The notes under the pieces were generated by a model. The model saw nothing but the letters and a program-made list of their open reading frames with translations, did not search any database and had not been told where the DNA came from. A DNA stretch of 64,000 nucleotides. Source: Herbidospora galbida (GTDB taxonomy: Bacteria > Actinomycetota > Actinomycetes > Streptosporangiales > Streptosporangiaceae). A program made the position numbers and the translations under genes. The DNA lies in the NCBI RefSeq assembly GCF_005233835.1, contig NZ_SZQA01000038.1, positions 18,165 through 82,164 on the forward strand. Direction: 5' to 3'. Positions 1 to 6,806 of the stretch are shown here, in pieces (the first letter of the stretch is position 1; the number at the start of each line of letters is the position of its first letter).

Positions 1-586
1 TGAGCAGCAGCAGCCCGATCGCGTTGCCGTGGCTGACGTTGCGCAGCACCCGCACCCCGCTGGAGTTGTCGACGAACACTCCGAACGCGTTGGCGAAGGT
101 CTCGTTGCCCTCGACGAGCGCCTCGCCGCGGCCGCAGAAACTGACCGCGACGCCGCCGTACTGGCTGCCGGAGGCCCGGCACCGGAGCACTTCGCAGCCG
201 TCGCCCTCCCGCACGTAGACACCCCAGACGGCGTTGTCCACGGCGGTCACGTCCCGGACGGCGAGGCCGGTGACGGAGTGGGCGTAGACGCCGGCGCCGG
301 AGAAGCCGCGCACCGTCAGCCCGTCGAGGGTGACGTCGCGGACGCCGCAGGCGACGACGCCGGAGACGACATCCTCGCCCGCGTCGTGCAGTTTCGGGAC
401 GTCGGGGCGGAGCCCCGGTCCGGGGAGCAGCACGGCCCCCTCACCGCGCAGGGTCACCCCGTCGTGCCTGATCCAGACGTTCCCCGGGTACTCCCCCGCG
501 GCGAGCAGGATCGTCGCGCCGGGGCCCGCCTCGTCCAGGGCGGCCTGGATCGGCTCGCCGGGCCGGACGGTCGTGGTCATGGACAT
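1..586 (-). CDS. Right-handed parallel beta-helix protein (partial)
   Basis: The leftward reading frame opens at ATG 586 (an AGGAAGG ribosome site lies 7 bases upstream) and runs off the left edge, giving at least 195 residues. A second in-frame ATG at 580 would give an ATGA overlap with the AcpS-type gene upstream. The protein shows regular short rungs (GVRDVTLDGLTVRGFSGAG, then repeats with VRDVTAVDNAVWGVYV and VLRCRASGSQYGG), typical of the pectate-lyase or NosD-like parallel beta-helix fold. No signal peptide is visible, so a cytosolic role is likely. Its place at the end of the polyketide operon suggests a cluster-specific task, but catalysis cannot be inferred from the fold. The C-terminus is outside the window. 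Confidence 0.75.
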   Translation of the reverse strand, partial: MSMTTTVRPGEPIQAALDEAGPGATILLAAGEYPGNVWIRHDGVTLRGEGAVLLPGPGLRPDVPKLHDAGEDVVSGVVACGVRDVTLDGLTVRGFSGAGVYAHSVTGLAVRDVTAVDNAVWGVYVREGDGCEVLRCRASGSQYGGVAVSFCGRGEALVEGNETFANAFGVFVDNSSGVRVLRNVSHGNAIGLLLL

Positions 587-1041
587 CGGGTGTCCTTCCT
601 GTCGGCGTAGACGACGGCGAGGGAGACGAGCAGCCCCGCGCCGCTCCCCCAGCGGGCCGCGCCCGCCACCTGGCCCCGGCCGCCGGCCAGGCGGAGCCGG
701 GCGGCCTCCCGGCAGGCGCCACGCAGGACGTACGCCGCGCCGGCGGTCAGGGCCAAGCCGGTGGCGGCGGTGAGTTCGGCGGCCGCCTCGTCGAGCAGCT
801 CGCCGGCCCAGGGCGACGGCGGCTCCGGCGCCGCCTCGAAGTCGTGCCAGCTGAAGCCGGGCGGGCGGCCCCCGACGGCCTTGATGAAGCTCTCCTTGAC
901 CGGGAACGTCGCCGCGCCCAGGCCTCGGTCACGTTCGGCGAGGGTGGTGAGGTGGCGGGCGAAGGTCGCGCCGCCGCGCGCGGCGGCCCGGCTCAGCCGG
1001 TCGGCCGAGACGATGTCCACCCCGATCAGGACGGCGGTCAC
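577..1041 (-). CDS. AcpS-type 4'-phosphopantetheinyl transferase
   Basis: A 154-residue protein starting at GTG 1041. The AcpS family transfers phosphopantetheine from CoA to the ACP serine, giving holo-ACP. The family signatures are present: GVDIV at residues 7-11 with the metal-binding Asp9, and FPVKESFIKA with Lys49, Glu50 and Lys54. The start overlaps the stop of the hydrolase gene upstream (GTGA), and its own stop overlaps the next gene, so translation is probably coupled. It is one of two AcpS-like genes in this operon, and the one with the better-conserved motifs. Its likely substrate is the small ACP encoded at 10.6-10.9 kb, which is inferred from context. Confidence 0.85.
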   Translation of the reverse strand: MTAVLIGVDIVSADRLSRAAARGGATFARHLTTLAERDRGLGAATFPVKESFIKAVGGRPPGFSWHDFEAAPEPPSPWAGELLDEAAAELTAATGLALTAGAAYVLRGACREAARLRLAGGRGQVAGAARWGSGAGLLVSLAVVYADRKDTRCP

Positions 1042-1823
1042 GCCGGCACCCGCCCGTGCCGGTCCAGGAACGACTCCAGGACCGCGGTGTACTCGTCGGC
1101 CCGCTCGATCATCGGGATGTGGCCGCTGTCGGCCACGACGACGACCTCGGTCCCCGGGTAGTCAGCGAGCAGTTCCAGCCAGGGGTCGACGGGGGTCATC
1201 CGGTCGTGCCGGCCCCACACGAACGCGGCAGGGCAGCGCACCTTGTCCAGTGCGGGCCTGACCTGGTAGCGGCGGGTGGCCTTGATGCTGCGGGCCATGC
1301 TGACCATCGCCTCGGGCCGCAGCATCATGGCGCCGACGCCGTCCATCTGCTCCTGGGTGAAGAACCGCTCCTCGCCGTGGAAGAGCGCGGCCGTCATCCG
1401 GTCGCCGAACTCCGCGCCGACCGGCCGCACGCTGGCCCGCCGGTCGAAGCTGAGGCCGACGTCGGGGTCGGGGGTGAGGCCGGGGGCGCCGCTGACCACG
1501 ATGCCGCGCACCCGGTCGGGGTGCCGCCCGGCGAGGTCGATCGCGACGAGCCCGCCGAGCGAGTTGGCGCACACGATCACATCCCGTTCGCCGGCCTCGT
1601 CGCAGGCCCGCAGGAGCGCGTCGCCGAGCCGTTCGATCGACCCGGCCACCCGCCGGTCGAGAGCGCAGACGGCCTCGTGGGTGCGGAGCACCGGCACCCC
1701 CGCCGCCGCCAGCCGCCGGTAGGGGTGCTCCCAGATCCAGCCGCCGGCGAACAGCGCGGACATGAACACCACGGCCGGCCGGCCGCCGTCTCCCGGCGCG
1801 TGCTCGAAGGTGAAGTCGGTCAT
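1038..1823 (-). CDS. Alpha/beta-fold serine hydrolase
   Basis: A 261-residue protein. I place the start at ATG 1823, preceded by GGGAG, rather than the longer frame to 1865, because this places the start just after the stop of the upstream gene at 1835. A full alpha/beta-hydrolase triad is visible: nucleophile Ser88 in CANSLGG, Asp207 in GRHDRMTP and His235 in DSGHIPM. There is no signal peptide. In a polyketide operon such a protein could release the chain from the ACP (a type II thioesterase or editing role) or hydrolyse an intermediate. The sequence does not say which. Confidence 0.8.
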   Translation of the reverse strand: MTDFTFEHAPGDGGRPAVVFMSALFAGGWIWEHPYRRLAAAGVPVLRTHEAVCALDRRVAGSIERLGDALLRACDEAGERDVIVCANSLGGLVAIDLAGRHPDRVRGIVVSGAPGLTPDPDVGLSFDRRASVRPVGAEFGDRMTAALFHGEERFFTQEQMDGVGAMMLRPEAMVSMARSIKATRRYQVRPALDKVRCPAAFVWGRHDRMTPVDPWLELLADYPGTEVVVVADSGHIPMIERADEYTAVLESFLDRHGRVPA

Positions 1824-1834
1824 CGTTGCTCCCG

Positions 1835-2677
1835 TCACAGTAGGGGGACGTCGCCGGGGGTCCACCCGCAGCCGCAGGCCGCGCCGTCGCCGAGCCGGAC
1901 CACGGTGCCGCAGTCGGCGCAGCGGGCGTACTCGCGGACGACCTCGGGGATCAGGACGCTGGTGAGGGCCCGGGCGCAGAGCCCGGCCCTGAAGAATCTG
2001 CGCACCGCCCGCTGGTGCGGGCGGGCGTGCACGGCGCGCACCGACTCGGGCCGGTCGAAGGCGGCGAGGGTGTACTTCCGGTCGCCGACGTCGAAGGTGG
2101 CGACCCCGAGGAAGCCCTTGGAGGCGCGCAGCCCTTTGACGATCTCCACGCTGAGCAGGTCCACCTCGGCGGCCTCCGCCGGGCCGCCGACCTCCACCCA
2201 GGTGAGGGTGAACGCGCCGGGCCGGTCGGTGCGGCTGCTCGCCGCCCGCGCGCTGACCCCGAATTCGCGCACCTCGTCGGCGGCGGGAACGAAGGCGGCC
2301 CGGTATCCGAGCGCCCCGGCGACGGCCAGCCGGTCGAAGGAGCGCCTGACCCGCCCCTCGGCGGTGACGAGGTCGGTCCCGGCGATCCTGACGACGCCAC
2401 CGGCGCCAGGAATTCCCAGGTAGGAGTCACGGTGGTCGGCTTCGAGGGTCCACCAGACGGTCACCGCGTCGGCGTCCCCGGTCACCTGCTCGACCTGGAG
2501 GCGCGGGTTCCTGAAGCGCTCCAGGACGGCCGCCGCGTGCGCGGCCAGCGCGTCGCCGCTGAGCCAGCCGCCGGTGTCGGGGTCCTGGAACTGCGCGGCG
2601 GTGGCGGCCACGGCGGCGGGGTCGGCGCTCCGCCACGCCTCAAGGTGGGCTTCAGCGATCTTCCTGGCGTCCATCAC
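1835..2677 (-). CDS. SnoaL-like N-domain protein with C-terminal zinc ribbon
   Basis: A 280-residue protein. The start is GTG 2677 or the adjacent ATG 2674, both overlapping the stop of the upstream PPTase gene. Residues 1-120 look like a SnoaL/NTF2-type fold (AEAHLEAWRSADPAAVAATAAQFQDP, with WW and Asp residues further on), a family that includes polyketide cyclases and hydroxylases. The middle section resembles no family I can name. The last 40 residues carry CADCG and CGCG, a probable zinc ribbon. Such ribbons occur at the C-terminus of acyl-CoA-binding OB-fold proteins, so an acyl-binding role is possible. A cyclase function is only suggested by the fold and the operon. Confidence 0.6.
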   Translation of the reverse strand: MMDARKIAEAHLEAWRSADPAAVAATAAQFQDPDTGGWLSGDALAAHAAAVLERFRNPRLQVEQVTGDADAVTVWWTLEADHRDSYLGIPGAGGVVRIAGTDLVTAEGRVRRSFDRLAVAGALGYRAAFVPAADEVREFGVSARAASSRTDRPGAFTLTWVEVGGPAEAAEVDLLSVEIVKGLRASKGFLGVATFDVGDRKYTLAAFDRPESVRAVHARPHQRAVRRFFRAGLCARALTSVLIPEVVREYARCADCGTVVRLGDGAACGCGWTPGDVPLL

Positions 2678-3090
2678 GCGTCACCGTCCTCCGGGAGCCC
2701 GGCCGACGCCACGGCCATCGCCAGCGCCCGGCCGGAGGTGTGGCTGAGCGAGAGCCGGATGCGCTGGTCGATCCGGGCGGCGAGGGCGGGGCCGAGCCTC
2801 ACGAAAGGGGGATGGCCGTCGTTGCAGGCGGCGGTGCGGGCGCAGGCCGCGGTGGGCCGGGGCAGGACCTCGACCTGGACCAGATGCTCGGCCGTCGGCG
2901 GGACGCCGAGCAGGCGCAGGACGGCCTGCTTGGCGGCCAGCCGCCCGGCCCAGTGCTGGAGCGACCGGCCGGCGCCGGAGCGCAGCCGTTCGGCGGGGGT
3001 GTAGACGTCCTCGATCCGCATGCCGTCCAGCAGGTCCTGCGGCCGGGTGAGCCCGGCGAAGGCGACCATGGCGCTGCCCCACCGGCTCAT
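2674..3090 (-). CDS. Second AcpS-like phosphopantetheinyl transferase
   Basis: A 138-residue protein starting at ATG 3090, which overlaps the stop of the malonyltransferase gene (ATGA). AcpS-family features are the helix GRLAAKQAVLRLLG near residue 50, corresponding to the family FAAKEA motif with Glu replaced by Gln, and the C-terminal RLSLSHTSGRALAMAVA strand. The Glu-to-Gln change removes a usual metal ligand, so activity may be altered. Possible roles are activation of a different carrier protein or a degenerate paralogue of the 577-1041 gene. Confidence 0.7.
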   Translation of the reverse strand: MSRWGSAMVAFAGLTRPQDLLDGMRIEDVYTPAERLRSGAGRSLQHWAGRLAAKQAVLRLLGVPPTAEHLVQVEVLPRPTAACARTAACNDGHPPFVRLGPALAARIDQRIRLSLSHTSGRALAMAVASAGLPEDGDA

Positions 3091-3992
3091 GCCGCGAACT
3101 CCCTGGCCAGCCGGCGCAGCGTGCCGGGGTCGGCCATGCTCAGGCAGCGCGCGCCGGCCCGGCGGGACAGCCCGGCCAGCACCTTGCTGTCGCCCACCTC
3201 GACGGCGGGCCCGAGCGCGTCCACCACCGTGACGGTGTCGGTCCAGCGGACCCTGCCGGTGAGCTGGGCGATCAGCGAGTCCCTGATCACGTCGAGGTCC
3301 TCGGTGGGTCTGCCGGTGACGTTGGGGACGACCGGCACACTCGGCGCCGCCATCGGCGCGGCCCGGACGGCCTCGGCCCAGCCCGGGACGGCCGGGGCCA
3401 TCAGGGGCGAGTGGAACGCGTTGCCCACCGCCAGCGACACGATCTTGGCGGCGTCGACGGCCAGGCCGGTCAGCCGGTCGAGCGCCGCCGTCGAACCGGA
3501 GACGACCACGTGTCCCGGCGCGTTCTCCAGCCCGACCACGAGCGGCTCCGCCGGGGTCCCGGCCTGCGCGGCCAGCTCCTCGACCCGCTCGACCGGCAGG
3601 CCCATCACCGCGCGCATCCCGCCCGTCACGCCGACCCGCGCCATCAGCCGCGACCTGGTCTCCACCAGGCGGACCGTGTCGGCCAGCCCGAGCACCCCTG
3701 CGGCGTGCAGCGCGGTCAGCTCGCCGACGCTGTGACCGGCCACCACGCCCGGCTCGTAGCCCTCTTCCGTCAGCACGGCCAGCGCCGCCAGGTTGCAAGC
3801 GGTCACCGCGATCTGCGCGTGCTCGGTGGCGACCAGCCGATCGAGCGGGCCGCGCACGCACAGCGGCGAGATCGGCCGCGTCAGCAGGTCGTCCACCTCG
3901 TCGAACACGGCGCGGGCGACCGGCCGGCGGCGCAGCCAGGCGCCCATGCCGACCCGGACGGTGCCCTGACCGGGGAACAGGTACCCGAGCAT
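3087..3992 (-). CDS. Malonyl-CoA:ACP transacylase-like protein (FabD family)
   Basis: A 301-residue protein from ATG 3992, overlapping the stop of the upstream hydrolase gene. It has the N-terminal PGQG oxyanion region, the nucleophile GHSVGE with Ser88, and catalytic His194 in AFHSPLM. The length is normal for FabD. The family moves malonyl (or another acyl-CoA extender) onto the ACP pantetheine thiol. Type II PKS clusters often borrow FabD from fatty acid synthesis; a dedicated copy inside the operon suggests a partly autonomous system or an unusual extender or starter acyl group. Confidence 0.88.
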   Translation of the reverse strand: MLGYLFPGQGTVRVGMGAWLRRRPVARAVFDEVDDLLTRPISPLCVRGPLDRLVATEHAQIAVTACNLAALAVLTEEGYEPGVVAGHSVGELTALHAAGVLGLADTVRLVETRSRLMARVGVTGGMRAVMGLPVERVEELAAQAGTPAEPLVVGLENAPGHVVVSGSTAALDRLTGLAVDAAKIVSLAVGNAFHSPLMAPAVPGWAEAVRAAPMAAPSVPVVPNVTGRPTEDLDVIRDSLIAQLTGRVRWTDTVTVVDALGPAVEVGDSKVLAGLSRRAGARCLSMADPGTLRRLAREFAA

Positions 3993-4861
3993 CAGAGCCG
4001 CCTGCGCGGGCGTCGTTCGGCCTGGGCCGAGTCCTCCGTGCCGAGGAAGCCCAGCAGCAGTTTGCTGACCACGTCGGGGGCGTCGAGCGGAATCCAGTGG
4101 CCGGCCTCCTCGACCCGCTCGTACCGCCAGGGGCCTTTCACGAACTTGGCCGAGCCGAGCATGCCCTCCTCGCGCAGCGCCTGGTCGCCCGCCCCCCAGA
4201 TGCCCAGGGTCGGGGCCAGGACCGGCGGGAACGGCCGGGCGGGCCGCAGCTCCGCCTCGGGCGAGCGGTTCGCGCGGTACCAGTTCAGGCCGGCGGTCAG
4301 CGCGCCGGGCCTGGCCATGTCGCGCAGGTAGCGGTCGTGGTCGCCGTCCCTGCCCATGATCTCCTTGAACAGCCGCCAGCCGTTGCGGCGCAGCAGTTCC
4401 TCGCTGATCCCGGGGAACTGGTAGAGCAGCATGTACCAGGAGGCCGCGCGCTGCTCGATGGACGGCCGCGCGAACACCCCCGGGTGGCCGACCGACAGCA
4501 CGGCGAGGTGGTCGATCCTGCGGGGCATCAGGAACGCGTACATCCAGGCGATGGCCGCGCCCCAGTCGTGGCCGACCACGTGCGGGCGGCGGATGCCGAG
4601 CCTGGTGGTGAGGGCGACGACGTCGTTGACGATCGTCTGCATGCCGTACGCCTCGACCTCCTGCGGCTTGGAGGAGTCGCCGAAGCCGCGCAGGTCGGGC
4701 GCGATCACCCGGAACCCGCCCTCGGCGAGCGCCGGGATCTGGTGCCGCCACAGGTAGGAGGAGTCGGGGTAGCCGTGCAGCAGGATGACGGGGTCGCCTT
4801 CGCCCTCGTCCACGTAGGCGATGTCGACGTCGTTGACGCGCACCGTCTTCTTCTCGGTCAT
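3992..4861 (-). CDS. Epoxide hydrolase / haloalkane dehalogenase-like alpha/beta hydrolase
   Basis: A 289-residue protein from ATG 4861, overlapping the stop of the flavin monooxygenase gene. It has the oxyanion HGYP motif at residues 29-32, an Asp nucleophile (Asp99 in VVGHDWGAA), an acidic residue in IWGAGDQAL and the final His in EAGHWIPLD. The Asp nucleophile with HGYP is the pattern of epoxide hydrolases and dehalogenases rather than serine esterases. Its direct coupling to a flavin monooxygenase gene suggests opening of an epoxide made by that enzyme; this pairing is inference. Confidence 0.82.
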   Translation of the reverse strand: MTEKKTVRVNDVDIAYVDEGEGDPVILLHGYPDSSYLWRHQIPALAEGGFRVIAPDLRGFGDSSKPQEVEAYGMQTIVNDVVALTTRLGIRRPHVVGHDWGAAIAWMYAFLMPRRIDHLAVLSVGHPGVFARPSIEQRAASWYMLLYQFPGISEELLRRNGWRLFKEIMGRDGDHDRYLRDMARPGALTAGLNWYRANRSPEAELRPARPFPPVLAPTLGIWGAGDQALREEGMLGSAKFVKGPWRYERVEEAGHWIPLDAPDVVSKLLLGFLGTEDSAQAERRPRRRL

Positions 4862-6087
4862 GCCGTCTCCCTGAACAACCGTTCCGCGAAGAACTCGCTG
4901 AATCCGAATTCGGGCACATCTTCGGGGGCCACCATGTTCAGCAGGCCCGTGACCTGGGCGGCGAAGTTCTTCGCCATCAACCGGCGGGCCCGCCGGCGGC
5001 GTTCCACGGCCTCCTCGCCGAACTCCACGTGCAGCCGGCTGACGATGTCGGCGCCGAACGCGAGCCGATCCAGCCGGAACTCCCGCTCCCGCACGTACGG
5101 CTCGAACGCCGCCGGCGACCAGTCGTCGGAAGCGAGCAGGAGGTCGCAGACGGTCCTGGAGTCGCGCATCGCGCAGGAGAGCCCGGTGCCGAGCACGGTG
5201 TCGGCGTTGCCGGCCTCGTCACCGATCAGCACCACACCCTCGGCCAGCGGCGGCCCCTCCGGCACGCTCGACACCGACGGCCACACCGACAGCGGCCCGG
5301 CCGGGACGGCCTCGGTGACGGCCTTGCCGCGATCGGGCAGGCAGTCGAGCTCGAACGCGGCCAGGAACCGTTCGACGCCGCCCTCGCCCCGGTAGCGCAG
5401 CTTGTTCTCGGCGGGGAAGTTCAGGTAGAGGCGGGCGCGGCCGTACCCCTGCGGGAAGACCATGAACATCACGTCGCCCTCGGTGCCCATGGCCTGCACG
5501 TCGGCCGGCCAGGAGTCCAGGCCCTCGACCATCATGCCGCCGCCCCAGTGGTGCATGGAGTTGCGCATGGTGACGCCGATCTGCCGCCCGACGGTGCAGC
5601 CCCGGCCGGTCGCGCCGAGCACCATCCTCGGGCGGATCTCGTGCTCGCCCTCGGGGGTCCGGTAGGTGACGACGGGTTCCGGTCCGGCGGTGACGCGGAT
5701 GCGGGAGGCGTCCATCACCAGGCGGGCGCCCGACCCCACGGCCTGGGCGGCCATCAGCTCGCACACCGCGTGGTGCGGGAAGGACATCGGGCCGCCGACG
5801 CCGGGGATGAACCCGGTCATGTCGACGGCCTCCACCTCGTCGTCGCCGACCGCCTCGTCCCAGGTCATCCACTCCCGGATCTCCCAGGCTCCGCCCGCGC
5901 CGAAGCAGTCGTAGACGCCGAGCCGCTGCGCCTCGCGGATGCCCCAGGGGGCCAGCCACTCTCCGCGGACCAGATCGTGGTAGGCCCGCTGCTTCTCCAG
6001 GAGCACGACCTCCAGCCCACCGGCGGACAGTCTGCAGGCCGCCGACGCGCCCGCGATGCCGCCTCCGACGATCACGACATCGGTCAT
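4858..6087 (-). CDS. FAD-dependent monooxygenase/oxidoreductase (geranylgeranyl-reductase-like)
   Basis: A 409-residue protein from ATG 6087, overlapping the nitroreductase stop. It has the N-terminal dinucleotide motif VVIVGGGIAGASAA, then LLEKQ (acidic end of beta-2), an internal LGATGRGC motif in the place of the DG region and a C-terminal GDEAG motif that contacts the FAD pyrophosphate. The overall layout is that of the PHBH/geranylgeranyl-reductase superfamily, which hydroxylates, epoxidises, halogenates or reduces. No clear halogenase WxWxIP motif is seen. It is most likely a tailoring oxygenase acting with the adjacent epoxide-hydrolase-like protein. Confidence 0.8.
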   Translation of the reverse strand: MTDVVIVGGGIAGASAACRLSAGGLEVVLLEKQRAYHDLVRGEWLAPWGIREAQRLGVYDCFGAGGAWEIREWMTWDEAVGDDEVEAVDMTGFIPGVGGPMSFPHHAVCELMAAQAVGSGARLVMDASRIRVTAGPEPVVTYRTPEGEHEIRPRMVLGATGRGCTVGRQIGVTMRNSMHHWGGGMMVEGLDSWPADVQAMGTEGDVMFMVFPQGYGRARLYLNFPAENKLRYRGEGGVERFLAAFELDCLPDRGKAVTEAVPAGPLSVWPSVSSVPEGPPLAEGVVLIGDEAGNADTVLGTGLSCAMRDSRTVCDLLLASDDWSPAAFEPYVREREFRLDRLAFGADIVSRLHVEFGEEAVERRRRARRLMAKNFAAQVTGLLNMVAPEDVPEFGFSEFFAERLFRETA

Positions 6088-6806
6088 GCCTCCCACCTCT
6101 CCCAGTACGTGCGTTCCTTCGCGCGGGCCCGGTCCGCCGGGCGGAAGTCGGTGCCCACCGTGTAGGCGACCGGGATCATGCAGACCTGCGTCACCCCGGA
6201 CGGGATGCCCAGCAGCTCGCCGACCTGCCGCTCGTGCGGGATGTGCATGCAGGTGATCGTGCTGCCGAGGCCGCGGCTGCGCAGCGCCAGCTGGAAGGAC
6301 CAGATGGCGGGGAAGATCGAGCCGTAGAAGATGCTGGCCCGCATCGGGCCGAGCCGGACGTGATGGCCCGGGTCCTCCGGCGGCTTGGTCGACATGCGCT
6401 CCCGCCAGGCGGCGTCGATCGCCTCGATGTCCGGGGGGCGGCCGAGCACGCACGGGATGACCAGGATCGGCACCCGCGCGATCGTCTCTGCCAGCGCGAC
6501 CACCGACTCGTTGTTGCGGCGTGCCTGCGGCGTGTTCCGCCGCCGCCCCGCGTTGGTCCACACGTCGTTGCGGTGGAACAGCCAGGACGCCCGGGTCATC
6601 TCGGCGATCTTCTCTTTGACGGCGGGCTCGCTGATCACCAGCCAGCGCCAGTTCTGGTGGTTGTTCGCGGTGGGCGCCTGGACGGCGATCTCCAGGGTCT
6701 CCTCGACGATCTCCCTGGGCACCGGCCGGTCCAGGTCCAGGCGGCGGCGTACGGAACGGGTCGTGGTCAGCAGCCGATCGGTCTCGCTCACCTCGAAGAG
6801 GGTCAT
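6084..6806 (-). CDS. Nitroreductase-family FMN oxidoreductase
   Basis: A 240-residue protein from ATG 6806, overlapping the ketosynthase stop. It has the RSVRRRLDLDRPVP start and the APTANNHQNWRWLVI segment that binds FMN in nitroreductase/BluB-type proteins, plus a C-terminal GLGSTITC segment. There is no obvious cobalamin link. Family members in biosynthetic clusters dehydrogenate azolines or reduce enones and nitro groups. Here a role in adjusting double bonds of a polyene or enone chain is a reasonable guess from the neighbouring genes. Confidence 0.8.
   Translation of the reverse strand: MTLFEVSETDRLLTTTRSVRRRLDLDRPVPREIVEETLEIAVQAPTANNHQNWRWLVISEPAVKEKIAEMTRASWLFHRNDVWTNAGRRRNTPQARRNNESVVALAETIARVPILVIPCVLGRPPDIEAIDAAWRERMSTKPPEDPGHHVRLGPMRASIFYGSIFPAIWSFQLALRSRGLGSTITCMHIPHERQVGELLGIPSGVTQVCMIPVAYTVGTDFRPADRARAKERTYWERWEA

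Noticed and set aside
3090..4919. The 610-codon frame that appears to fuse a hydrolase-like stretch with the malonyltransferase
   Set aside because: The N-terminal part is an out-of-frame reading of the hydrolase gene (3992-4861); the true malonyltransferase starts at ATG 3992 with an ATGA overlap.
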